From Agrypnia vestita (lineage: Eukaryota > Arthropoda > Insecta > Trichoptera > Phryganeidae), in NCBI GenBank assembly GCA_016648135.1, contig JADDOH010010112.1, positions 38,379 to 102,378 of the forward strand: a stretch of DNA of 64,000 bases. The letters are read 5' to 3'. Made by a program: the position numbers and the translations under genes. Position 1 is the stretch's first letter. Every line of letters begins with the position of its first letter. The notes under the pieces are model-generated. The model had not been told where the DNA came from, made no database searches, and worked only from the letters and a program-made list of their open reading frames with translations. Of this stretch, positions 43,888 through 53,229 are shown one piece after another.

Positions 43888-44416
43888 ACAGGATGTACCA
43901 GAGCTAGCAGCAGAAACCTGGCAGGTAGATTCCTGACTATGTTATGAGTCTAAAATGTTCAAGCAACCATGGCCTAATATCAATAGTTATGGAGATATAC
44001 AATATCAAAGTTTGCATTTTTTTTCAATATTTCAAACTTATTTTTAGCAAAAAGTTGAACTATCATTACAGTAACTTATGTCGATTATGAAAAATTCATT
44101 CGCTTTAATACAAGTCGATAAAATGATAAAAACCTTGCAAAAATTGAAAAAAGTTATTTTTTACAAGGTTTTTATCATTTTATTTAAGTTGTATGGAAGA
44201 AAATGAATTTGTCGTAATCGGTATAAGTTACTGTAATGATAGTTCAACTTTTTGCAAAAAATAAGTCAGTAATATTGAAAAAAAAGATGCAAACTTTGAT
44301 ATTGCATATCTCCATAACTATTGATATTAGGTCACGGTTGCTTGAACATTTTAGACTCTTAATATAGTCAGGAATCTACCGGCCAAATTTCTGCTGCTAG
44401 CTCTGGTACACCCTGT
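43888..44416. mobile_element. 529-bp foldback MITE with ~260-bp arms
   Basis: The ends ACAGGATGTACCAGAGCTAG, CAGCAGAAA and TTTCTGCTGCTAGCTCTGGT, ACACCCTGT are inverted repeats that extend through CATTACAGTAACTTAT to a centre near 44145, so one strand folds into a hairpin over almost its whole length. Partial copies are at 8395-8620, 49345-49605 and 60175-60350. There is no coding and the target duplication is unclear. Confidence 0.88.
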
Positions 44417-44427
44417 ATACTATGCTC

Positions 44428-45228
44428 CAGTGGCGTGCAGTGGGTATAAACTTAGGTTATGCTGTGACCGACTATATATCTAGGTATATTGAAAATATTT
44501 ATATATATATATATATACGCATATACCTATGGTATACACATTTTTTAAAATTGTTTAACTATATATAATGAACTATTTTGAGTAGCTTCAATCCACAAAA
44601 ATAACTGCACTATAAAAGATGTAAACAATATTTCCTAAATAAATAAATATTTTATATAGTTATAGCTAATACGGCAAAAAATTTCAATATATTTCGAAGA
44701 CGATTTATATATTATTAAATCAGGAACAATACTAATTTCAAATATACGTTTCTTTTCACAAAAATAAATCAAACATTATGATATGACAGGTGACAGATAT
44801 TTGTATTTACATTACCACAGAAAAGACAGAATTTACACCGAAAGTTTTGGGTGGAATTTGTAATGTAATTTTGTGCGCGTAGTTCTCACTTTCGACCTTT
44901 CGAAGAAGCACGCTAAATTTACTTGTTTATTACACAAAACTCGCAGCCTTAAAAATACACGATTTTTTCTCGACTCGACTTTATCTACGGAACGAAATAT
45001 TGGGCGAAATAAATGAAGAATTGACATCAAGTTAGGCACAGAAAAGTCGGAAATAAAACTTCTAGCCGCAGGACGAATTACGGCTAGAATTTTAAATCGG
45101 AAAAAAACAGATACGTCACGTCAAACGGAAACGTCAGAAATAAAACTTGTAGCCGCAGGACGAATTTCGTCAAGTTTTTCTTAAGACAAGGATCATTTAA
45201 TGAATATTTGTTAAACAATTTTTTGCAG
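44428..45228. other. End of intron 3
   Basis: A lone CAGTGGCGTGCAGTGG MITE end is at 44430. (TA)n is at 44500-44518. A near-duplicate pair GAAATAAAACTTCTAGCCGC (45050) and GAAATAAAACTTGTAGCCGC (45140), each followed by AGGACGAATT, gives an ~88-bp direct duplication at about 45045-45175 just before exon d. Confidence 0.6.
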
Positions 45229-45429
45229 ATGTGGAGGCATGCGAGGAAGCCTCTCCCAGATGTCCCTGGGGTGCGGCAACGGGTCCGCGGGGGGGGACCC
45301 CCACCGCAGGGAGCAGGGCAGGAGGGACCAGGCCACGCAGACTCCGGAGAACATCGCCAGGGACGTCAGGAGCTCGAGGCTCAAGTCGCTGAGGCTGCCC
45401 CTCATCGCGCCGAGCAACATCAACCTCAA
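45229..45429 (+). CDS. 5-HT2: 5-HT2 receptor exon d: third intracellular loop
   Basis: Phase fits the exons on both sides (one base, 66 codons, two bases). It encodes a hydrophilic, Gly/Ser/Arg-rich loop: CGGMRGSLSQMSL, then a basic stretch, then RLPLIAPSNINL. The motif MRGSLSQMSLG has serines that could be phosphorylated, but that is inference. The acceptor has a long pyrimidine tract (CAATTTTTTGCAG). The donor is AA|GTGAGG; reading through it meets an immediate TGA, which gives a stop if the intron is retained. The loop is shorter than in many insect 5-HT2 receptors, so an extra alternative exon in the 18.5-kb intron upstream is possible. Confidence 0.85.
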
Positions 45430-45594
45430 GTGAGGATGCCCCCACAAATACTGGCATCAATTTAAAATCATAATTATCATTTTCGGAATTGCATCGCTCT
45501 TACGGCGCAGTGTCGACGCTGCGGCGCACGTCACCTAATTCGATTGAAGTCATCTTATCATCAGATATAATTTATGTCTTGAGTAATTTTATCC

Positions 45595-45765
45595 ACTCTG
45601 AATCAAGACGAAAGATCCACCAAATGGACAACTAACCATAGATAGTCACCTAATATGGACCATACACATAGACAAAAAATTGAAACAACGACCAAACTGA
45701 AAAGCCTATTCCACGAAATACAAGAATACACACCGAAGAACATTAAAATTATAGCGCCGTTTACA
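45595..45765 (+). mobile_element. LINE sliver related to 3270-4045
   Basis: ATAGATAGTCACCTAATATG, ACCAAACTGAAAAGCCTATT and AATACACACCGAAGAACATT align with 3350-3470. Confidence 0.6.
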
Positions 45766-46289
45766 TCAAAACCTTTTTTTGTATCGTTATAAATATTTTG
45801 TCTCATACCAACATAAAAGTAGGTACCGGTGCTTTTTTTTCAAATACTTTGTGCGAAATCGAATGAAACGTTGTGTTGTGTCGAAATTTCAAAGCATTAG
45901 TTGAAGAACTTTCAGAGATTAGCGATTTTGTGCAAACGAATATTTACATTTTTATTTATGTAGATAAGAAGTACACAGACATAATAAAAAATAACTAAGT
46001 ATAATCTAGTTTTTCCTTTTTACATTTTTTTAAATAAATATATTTTTTTAATCCAAATGTGTATACATTCATAAAGGTATTATGTAAATAAAAATTTGTC
46101 TGTATAATCAAATAGTCATATAAAATATTATATTTGTTTCGGGTTTCACGTATTATTTATATACTCACTCGTAAAAGTGAAGAGTGGATATTAAATTTTA
46201 TTATGTGGATCACGGCAACCTAAGAATTTTATGGATTTGCAAGTCTTTAACACAAATGACTTTGGCGATTTTCAGTTCACATGTGCTAC

Positions 46290-46440
46290 TTTTGCTAGAA
46301 TGAGACAGAAGAAGCGAATGAAAACTGCAATAATGCAAATTGAAATAAAAATTGCAAGAATGAGCCAGAAGAAGGCAATGAAAACTGCAAAAATCAGCCA
46401 GAAGAAGGCAATGAAAACATTGCAAGAATCAGCCAAAAAA
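46290..46440 (+). repeat. In-frame 33-bp tandem repeat
   Basis: AGCCAGAAGAAGGCAATGAA, AACTGCAA units repeat about four times with variation. The open frame 46231-46491 reads them as SQKKAMKTAKI-like 11-residue units. There is no evidence that it is expressed. Confidence 0.7.
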
Positions 46441-46565
46441 GGGAATAAATACTTTTTAAAGATGAACGAGTGTAAAAAGCACAGATTTTGAAGACTGTCA
46501 ATTAAAATTTATACTTGATATTGTTCTTAGATTAAAGAGAAAAATTTTAATGTATAAAAACAGTT

Positions 46566-46729
46566 TTTTTTTTTTAATTTTTTACGCTTCAACAGGCCAA
46601 GAAGCGAAAAACATCACAAAACACCCAGGCTTGAGTAAATCACATAGATTGATTGTGACCTCACCGGGAATCGAACCCGGAAACCTCGGTATGAGAGCCA
46701 GTGTCATGCCCACTAGGCTACGAGGGCTC
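46566..46729 (-). mobile_element. tRNA-derived SINE-2, full length
   Basis: On the minus strand AGAGCCCTCGTAGCCTAGTG, GGCATGACACTGGC (A-box region) and TTTCCGGGTTCGATTCCCGG (B box) form a well-paired tRNA-like head, followed by CTATGTGATTTACTCAAGCC, TGGGTGTTTTGTGATG, GCCTGTTGAAGCGTAAAAAA and an A/T tail. A 3' partial copy is at 40487-40580. Confidence 0.85.
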
Positions 46730-46744
46730 TACAAAGACCTCGTG

Positions 46745-47600
46745 TCCATCATATTCATATTGTTTTACTTATAAACCTGAAGGTCTTATCTGCTTACCGC
46801 ATATAACCAATAATACAATAAATCGAAATTAGGATATTTAATATATCCTTCACACTCACCAGATAATTCAACTTCCGACTACCATTTTTTCGTTCATAAC
46901 ACAAATGAATATTCTCGTAAACGAACTGACATTTCGGGGCATATTTCAATCAAATTGATCATCGTGTTTACCACTGTAATAGGTCCGTAACATAATCTTT
47001 TTGGCTTTTGTATTTTAATTTATTGAAGTGAATTAGATGTCAGGTATTAAAGACATCTGTCAGCCAAATTTTTAAACAATTAACTGCAGTTGAAAAACTA
47101 ACTCGGAGAAATTAATTCGGCGGAGTAACTTCATTTGCAGCCTTATTCCAGAATAAGTGAAGTAAGCTATAATTAATTTGATTTACTTTGGCCTTAACGC
47201 CTTTAAAAATAGATAATATAAATTAATAATAAATTCATGAAAAAAAAGGGAAAAATTAAAAAGAAAGCAAAAGTTGTTTAACATAATAAATAAAAGAATG
47301 CAAGAGAATACAGTACCTAAATAAAAAAATACAATATATACACAAAAAGTTATGAAAAAATCTATTGTAATTCAAGCAAGTCAGACATTAGATCTCAATA
47401 ATCACTGCATTGCGTATCATTGAAAAACTAAATGTACGAAAAAGAAAAATTTACCTAAGACAAAAAAGCCCTTCAATTGTTTGTAATGATATTAGTCTGC
47501 ACTTCAGTCCAGCAGATCTGGCGCATTTTAATGTTTTGTGGGCAATCTATGATTGGGGGTAAGCACGCTAGCACGTTAGGAGGCTATTTATAGAGATCAG
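46745..47600. other. No recognised feature
   Basis: AT-rich intron 4 sequence; from about 47605 the repeat shared with 34960-35060. Confidence 0.5.
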
Positions 47601-47793
47601 ACCCACCGCTTATCCAGGACCGTTTTATAAGCAAAAGCTCATATATCGGTCCTTCTCGTTCGCCACTTGGTCGGCATTTTTTAATGCTAAAAGCAACCGT
47701 GCGACCCGTTGTTGTAAAAAACAAATCGGCCGTACGGGTGCCATCCGAAATTTGTCCCCATTGTCCCGGCTACTCATTTCTTTATTATTAGGC

Positions 47794-48585
47794 CAGTGTT
47801 TCCCAAACTATTGGTCGCGACCCACTGGTAGGTCACGAGCGAATATTAGGTGGGTCGTAGTCACAACACCACGCAACACGTCTGGTCCGGGTCGTGTCAT
47901 GTTTATTATAGAAAACGAATTGCAAGCAGATGTCAATGTAGTGTCTGCATTGTCACTCATTTAATAGAGTTGAAAAATAACTTTAACGCTTACTTCGAAG
48001 AAGGGATCAAAAAATTCGACAGGATAAACTGTATTTGTAATCCATTTCAAGACAACATACCGACTGAAATGTTAACAAAAGCAAGTGAAGAGCTTATTGA
48101 TTTATCGAAGGATACGTCGCAGAAAAATACTTTTAATCGCAAGCAATAATTAGCAAAATTCTGGCTTTTGGTTGCTGACATTTATCCCTGCTTGTCTGAA
48201 GAAGCTATGAAAGTCCTCCTCCCTTTCACTACCACATACTTATATGAAGTGGGATTTTCTGCCATGGTTTCTATTAAGACTAAATACGTAAATAAATTTG
48301 ACGTATCGAATTCACTGCGATTAAAAGTGATGAAATTGAAGTCGACACTATTGGTGTTATGACAAGAAAAGGCGACAAATGCATTCTTCCCATTAAAATA
48401 TTACATATTAATATTTTTCGTAATGAAAAATTTCCATTATATTTGGACGTTTTTCTTTTTTTCTTAATTGAACAGTCTTTCGTATAGCTACAATACATAT
48501 TGGGAAAATGTGAGGCAGGAGGTGGATCCCGAAATTTTAATATTTTTTTTATGGTTCGCGGTCCTGTCAACTTTGGGAACCACTG
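47794..48585 (+). mobile_element. hAT transposon remnant 31 bp before exon e
   Basis: The left end CAGTGTTTCCCAAACTATTG and the right end TTTGGGAACCACTG are inverted repeats. TATTAGGC flanks both sides exactly (47786-47793 and 48586-48593). Frames 47850-48149 and 48168-48362 encode the C-terminal hAT dimerisation region (FWLLVADIYPCLSEEAMKVL, LPFTTTYLYEVGFSAMVSIK, TKYVNKFD) with a frame break. Its right edge is close to the acceptor of exon e. Confidence 0.92.
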
Positions 48586-48624
48586 TATTAGGCTATTCAT
48601 GGAGAAAATGGTGGTAATTTGCAG

Positions 48625-48794
48625 ATTCCTGGGCAACAGGGGGAAGCGCCGCACCATGTCAGCCAACGCGGTGATGACGGAACAGAAGGCCACCAAGGTG
48701 CTCGGGCTCGTGTTCTTCACATTCGTCTTCTGCTGGGCTCCTTTCTTCTTGCTCAACATTTTCTTCGCTGCCTGCCCGTCCTGCGACGTTCCAG
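48625..48794 (+). CDS. 5-HT2: 5-HT2 receptor exon e: TM6
   Basis: The exon encodes the basic end of the third loop ([25 protein letters not shown]), then TM6 with Phe 6.44, Cys-Trp 6.47-6.48, Pro 6.50, Phe-Phe 6.51-6.52 and Asn 6.55, and the third extracellular loop with a CPSC pair. These are the aminergic ligand-pocket and toggle-switch residues. The donor is CCAG|GTAAAA. The acceptor ATTTGCAG is preceded by a purine-rich, pyrimidine-poor stretch because a hAT element ends at 48585 and its 8-bp target copy at 48593. A 29-bp tandem repeat begins at the donor. Confidence 0.94.
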
Positions 48795-48796
48795 GT

Positions 48797-48900
48797 AAAA
48801 GTCATTTCAATTCTCTGGCGTACTTAAAAGTCATTTCAATTCTCTGGCATACTTAAAAATCATTTCAATTCTCTGGCGTACTTAAAAGTCACTTCAAACC
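48797..48900 (+). repeat. 29-bp tandem repeat at exon e donor
   Basis: AAAAGTCATTTCAATTCTCT, GGCGTACTT starts at 48797, 48826, 48855 and 48884, a 29-bp period, beginning two bases after the GT of the splice donor. Confidence 0.88.
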
Positions 48901-49344
48901 CTTGAATTTAAAAATTGTACGAAAGAAAAACTCCAATAGTTACTCAATTAAAAATAAATAATGGAGACTTGATTATATTGTTAAAAGAATCTTCTAGAAA
49001 TTTTGTACGCCAACATTTGTAGGTACGACGAAAAGTTTTACGACAAAACATTTATTTAAATGGAAATTTACACGTCCGATACGCCGATACGCCAATGTTT
49101 ATTTTTACTGCTATAAATTTTACTCATATATACCAGTAATACAAAATAACGTAAAGAACCAAACTCATAAGATTTTTTTTCTGAATCCAACCTTATTTTT
49201 TTCAACGAATGTCATTTCATCGAAATTCCGTTGTCATTTTCGGTTTGTATTTTATTACGTACCTACTAGCTATTGCCCATCAAAAATGACGTACTTTTAC
49301 ATTTGAATTTCAACTTTACATTAATTAGTAGTTGTTACGTTATA

Positions 49345-49605
49345 TACAGTGTCTCATAGCTAGTAGCAAAAACTTTACAGGTGGATTCCTGCCTTGAAAA
49401 TGAATCGAAAATGATCAATAGTAACGGAGATATGCTAATATCAAAGATTGCTTTTTTTTTTCAATATTTCTCACTATTTTTTTCAAACAGTTGAACTATC
49501 ATTACAATAGGTTACTTACATTGATGACATTACAAATTCATTCGCTTTAATACAAGCAGAATAAAATGATAAAAACTTTGCGAAAAGTAAAAACAGATTA
49601 TTTTT
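49345..49605 (+). mobile_element. Foldback MITE, left arm copy
   Basis: CATAGCTAGTAGCAAAAACT, AGGTGGATTCCTGCC, GTAACGGAGATATGCTAATA and TTCATTCGCTTTAATACAAG match the left half of 43888-44416. Confidence 0.75.
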
Positions 49606-49618
49606 TATCCTATTTTTA

Positions 49619-49903
49619 CTCCCTTTCTTTTAACTCGTAGCGTCTGCTTGCTTGTCTATCGAATAAATTTTGGATAGATTTTTACCCCTTTCCCCGTGAT
49701 CCAATCGAGCTGAAACTATGCGGGCAGACTCGTGGCGACGATAAAAATGATCTAACAAATATTCGTTTAAAAAAATTAATAATTATAGTACAATTTTGGA
49801 TTTTTCGAAATTTTTTATTACTCCCTTTCGTAGCATCGCCCGACTCGATCCCAATGCGTGGATAAGCACCAAACCTGTTTCAAATAGTAAATGAGAAAGG
49901 GAG
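49619..49903 (+). mobile_element. Tc1/mariner-type MITE, complete
   Basis: CTCCCTTTCT at the left and AGAAAGGGAG at the right are inverted ends flanked by TA on both sides (49617-49618, 49904-49905). 285 bp, no coding. Copies: 5815-6070, 18805-18866 and 59225-59725. Confidence 0.8.
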
Positions 49904-49985
49904 TATAATAAAAGCTTGGTTTTTATGGGTTAGTTTTTAATTTTCGCTTCTTATTTTGTTTCCTGACTTGTTAATTTAATTCCAG

Positions 49986-50112
49986 AGCATGTTGTGGACA
50001 TCTGCTTGTGGTTAGGGTACGTGTCCTCCACCATCAACCCGATCATCTACACGGTCTTCAACAGAACCTTCAGGGCAGCTTTTATAAGACTACTCCTATG
50101 TCGGTGCCACAG
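49986..50112 (+). CDS. 5-HT2: 5-HT2 receptor exon f: TM7 and helix 8
   Basis: The exon completes a split Glu codon and encodes [15 protein letters not shown], then NPIIY (7.49-7.53), then the amphipathic helix 8 [13 protein letters not shown], ending in LCRCH whose cysteines are plausible palmitoylation sites. Trp 7.40, Gly 7.42 and Tyr 7.43 are present. The acceptor is AATTCCAG and the donor AG|GTTTGT. A MITE of the ACTCCCTTT family ends about 80 bp upstream. Confidence 0.94.
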
Positions 50113-50224
50113 GTTTGTTGAAAATTTACTTCTGTCTGTAATGTCTGTCTGTTTGTCAAGTCCCTTCAAACATTTGAAAGAAAAAAAATAAAGTACAAAC
50201 AGCATGCAACTTTCAAAAATTGTA

Positions 50225-50365
50225 TAATGCTCTTACGACGGAATGAACGTTGCGTTATGCAAAGCCATCACTTAAACCAGCTAATACAGGTCATAAGCCC
50301 TGTGGCCACCCTATAAAGACTTCCATACATATTTCCCAAATAAATAGCTTCGTCTCCTTGAGACT
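50225..50365 (+). repeat. Dispersed repeat family B, partial
   Basis: AGGTCATAAGCCCTGTGGCC, GACTTCCATACATATTTCCC and AAATAAATAGCTTCGTCTCC match 27950-28015. Confidence 0.6.
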
Positions 50366-50724
50366 TATATAATATGTCTTAATTAATGATTATCCCTACG
50401 TGGACACAATCCAATAATTGTGTTCTTAGAATAAACATATAAAAATATTTTTGAGTATGTTCAAATTATTCTGAATAAAAAAAAACTGGTATAAAAAGGG
50501 TTTTTAAAAATTGATGTAATTTTCAGGCATATTATAGTGTATGTATTAATAATTAGAAATAATGTCATATACATACATAAATATAAATAATATTGCATTA
50601 AAAACTCCAAACAAAAATAAAGATATCTCATTACCAACGGCGACATCTGTACTAGTTTATGGGAATGACAAATTTAACAATAAAAATACAACAATATATG
50701 AAACAAGTTGTGCATATTAAATAT

Positions 50725-50988
50725 ATATGATAGACGATATATATATATAGATAGTAGATAAGGGATGATAGATGAGAGAGAGTATATAAGAGAGAGAGAT
50801 AGAGAGATGAGAGAGAGATAGAGATCGAGGACAGAAGATAGATATAGATATTATATATATATAGATCGATAAGAGATATAGAGAGATGTATAGAGTTAGA
50901 GATAGTATGATATATATATAATATTATATAAGACATATATATCATATAGATAGATATATATAGAGAATGATTATTATATATATAAACA
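50725..50988 (+). repeat. Irregular GATA/GAGA/TATA microsatellite
   Basis: About 260 bp of purine-rich GAGAGAGA, GATAGATA and TATATATA motifs without fixed period, in intron 6 and flanked by family B repeat sequence. Confidence 0.85.
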
Positions 50989-50999
50989 TCCAAAATTTT

Positions 51000-51540
51000 G
51001 ATAGATATTTGGGGGTAAATTGAGCGTCGGCATTCAACAATTTGTGGTGATCGATCAATAAGGAGAAGGTTGCTTTATAGTCACCACCCGTTATGTAGCA
51101 GGAATTGTCCTTTGAATGTTTGATTAATTTATTTACTCGATAAAACGATTACAATTCGTACATAATTACATTAATAAAGACAATGATAAAGACTCGACGG
51201 AACAGGGCCTCCTGCCTACGCCGGGGGGTAGTTGAGAGACTGACATGCCCGTACAGGGCGTTGGCTATTTTTATATGTTTTGGGAACAAAGAACTCTCTC
51301 GAAGTCTGGCTGTATGCGTGTGCTGACGGTCGATGGCTCGTGTACACTGCTGTACCTCAGTTTTGACTACGAAGCAGACTCGCCACGTTTGTGTGTGTCT
51401 GACCTAGATTGGTGGTTACGTATTTATGGGATGAAACGCCATAAATGTGTTGGTCAATCATAGGTGGAATTGTAAACGTTACAGTGTGTAATGTGATCAC
51501 TTAAGCCAGCCATACGACAGGTCATAAGTAGTATTCCCAT
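51000..51540 (+). repeat. Dispersed repeat family B remnant
   Basis: GATAGATATTTGGGGGTAAA, TGGTGATCGATC, then AGGTGGAATTGTAAACGTTA, CAGTGTGTAATGTGATCACT and ACAGGTCATAAG correspond to 54850-54930 and 27900-27960. It ends about 60 bp before exon g. Confidence 0.5.
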
Positions 51541-51600
51541 ATCCCTTTGCGCGACATCTGTAATATAGGTATCTTGATAAGGAATATTGCATTTTTTCAG

Positions 51601-51781
51601 ATCCGGCCGCGCCGCGCGCTACCGCTCGGGCAACGCCGGGCGGGGGGCGGCCAACATCTCGGCCCTGCCGCTCGCCATCTCCCTGCAGGGCGCCCCCCTG
51701 CTGGCGCGCACGCCCTCCTCGCCCGCGCCGCACGGCTGCCGGGGCAACTCGCTCATGGAGGTCAACGACGACGACTGCTGA
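51601..51781 (+). CDS. 5-HT2: 5-HT2 receptor exon g: C-terminal tail and stop
   Basis: The first base completes a split Arg codon. The exon then encodes SGRAARYRSGN, a Gly/Ala/Leu/Pro-rich middle and the end LMEVNDDDC followed by TGA at 51779-51781. SGRxARYRS directly after helix 8 agrees with insect 5-HT2 tails as I remember them. The exon is very rich in G+C (CpG-dense) in an AT-rich region. The acceptor is GCATTTTTTCAG. The acidic tail ending in Cys is not a classical class I PDZ ligand. I saw no canonical AATAAA in the next kilobase. Confidence 0.88.
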
Positions 51782-51886
51782 ATATGCGCCGCTTCCCCTG
51801 GGAGTATCTCAGTCAGCCGAATCTATAGATTCAGCGCACTCCGATCGACGAGACCAACGCAAGAGCCTATCCGCTAGAGCCAGGGT

Positions 51887-52770
51887 GAAGTTGGCCTCCA
51901 AAAAGCTGGGCGTTTTTCACAGAGCACAATGCCAACTTCAACATCGGAAGCGTCATTGAAACCAGGATCGTGTTGGACCAACCGACGATTCTAATTATGT
52001 CATACACTTTAGAGCAACGCAAGAAACATAATCTTGAAGTTGGCCTCCAAAAAGCTGGGCGTTTTTCACATAGTACAAGGCCAACATCGTAATAATAATG
52101 TAAGGCATCGGAAGCGTCATTGAAACCAGGAACATGTTAGACCAACCGACGATTTTAATTATGTCCTACACTTTAGAACAACGCAAGAAACAAAATCTTG
52201 AAGTTGGCCTCCAAAAAGCTGGGCGTTTTTACATAGTACAATGCCAACTTCTACATTGGAAGCATCGTTGAAACCAGTATCATGTTGGACAAACCGACAA
52301 TTATAATGATGTCCTACACTTTAGACCAACGCAAGAAACAGAATCTTGAAGTTGGCCTCCAAAAAACTGGGTGTTTTTCACATAGTACAATGCCAACATC
52401 GTAATAATAATATAAGGCATCGGAAGCTTCATTGAAACCAGGATAATGTTAGACCAACCGACGATTTTAATTATATCCTATACTTTAAAAACCAACGCCA
52501 AGAAATAGAGTCTTGAAGTTGGCCTCCAAAAAGCTTGTCGTTTTTCACATAGTACAATGCCAACTTCTACATTGGAAGCGTCATTGAAACCAGAATCATG
52601 TTGGACCGACCGACGATTTTAATGATGTCCTACACTTCAGAGAAACAAATTCATGAAGTTGGCCTACAAAAACATGGGCGTTTTTCATACAGCACAATGC
52701 CAACTTCAAAACTGGAAGCGTCATTGAAACCAGGATCATGTACCTATCGATGATTTTAATTATGTCAAGA
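51887..52770 (+). repeat. Six-copy tandem array with alternating 148/165-bp units
   Basis: GAAGTTGGCCT starts at 51887, 52036, 52200, 52348, 52515 and 52655 (periods 149, 164, 148, 167, 140). Each unit contains AAGCTGGGCGTTTTTCACA, CATTGAAACCAGGATCATGT and ACCAACCGACGATTTTAATT. The longer units (second and fourth) carry ATCGTAATAATAATGTAAGG in place of a short segment. The array begins 106 bp after the receptor stop and may be in its 3' UTR. Confidence 0.92.
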
Positions 52771-53225
52771 CACAAAACAGCTATATGTGTATAAAAATAT
52801 AAAGTCTTCGATTTAAAGGTCTTTAGAGGATTTGATATGAAGAGTACCCCGCCGCTAACATGCGGCTCTCTGCGGTATGCAATGTATGAATGTATGTCGC
52901 GATGTATGAAGGAAAGTAACCAATTTCATGTAATATAAGTGAATAAGGGTAAAAAAATAGATCTTTGTAACATTTACTTAAACTTTCAAAAAAATATATT
53001 TTGACCTCAAAATAGGCCGAAAGTGCAGCATTAACTTCAACATCTCCGTAAATATATTTCCTCGAATATCATCCTCATATCTGGATAATAGTTTAACATT
53101 TAAATTTGAAAGGGCCGGTTGCATCAAATTTGATTATAGTTGCTTTAGTTGAAAATCTGTTTTAAGGCGGTGCGCTCGCGCACTGCGCGTGACTTTTGAA
53201 ATCTCCTTCTTCTTTTTCTTTTATT
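52771..53225. other. No recognised feature
   Basis: AT-rich downstream sequence; I saw no canonical polyadenylation hexamer. Confidence 0.45.
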
Positions 53226-53229
53226 AGAT

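Larger units (their letters stand above)
3080..51781 (+). other. 5-HT2: 5-HT2-type serotonin receptor gene, last seven coding exons
   Basis: The seven exons join in frame; splice phases run 1-2-1-2-2-1-2 and every border is AG/GT. The product is a class A GPCR of the plasma membrane that binds serotonin and, by family knowledge, couples mainly to Gq and calcium signalling. Visible marks are C3.25, D3.32 for the amine, W4.50, the second-loop Cys, the 5-HT2-type GS pair in TM5 (5.42-5.43), CWAPFF in TM6, GY at 7.42-7.43, NPIIY in TM7 and a Cys-rich helix 8. TM1, TM2 and the start codon are upstream of the window. The third intracellular loop is only about 110 residues, so a further internal exon may be missing. 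I cannot decide between insect 5-HT2A and 5-HT2B without an alignment. Confidence 0.93.

Noticed and set aside
45208..45465. Pro/Gly-rich frames on both strands over exon d
   Set aside because: They are shadows of the GC-rich exon in other frames; only the frame with matching splice phases fits.
46231..46491. Lys-rich repeat frame as an antimicrobial or nuclear peptide
   Set aside because: The 33-bp repeat explains the open frame; no promoter, signal or splice support.
46640..46729. Functional tRNA gene (minus)
   Set aside because: The head is tRNA-like but runs straight into a SINE body shared with 40487-40580, with no terminator after the tRNA part.
50652..50993. Ile/Tyr/Ser-rich minus frame
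   Set aside because: Translation of the GATA/TATA microsatellite; no real coding signal.
51497..51828. Arg/Ala-rich frames on both strands over exon g
   Set aside because: Shadows of the GC-rich C-terminal exon.
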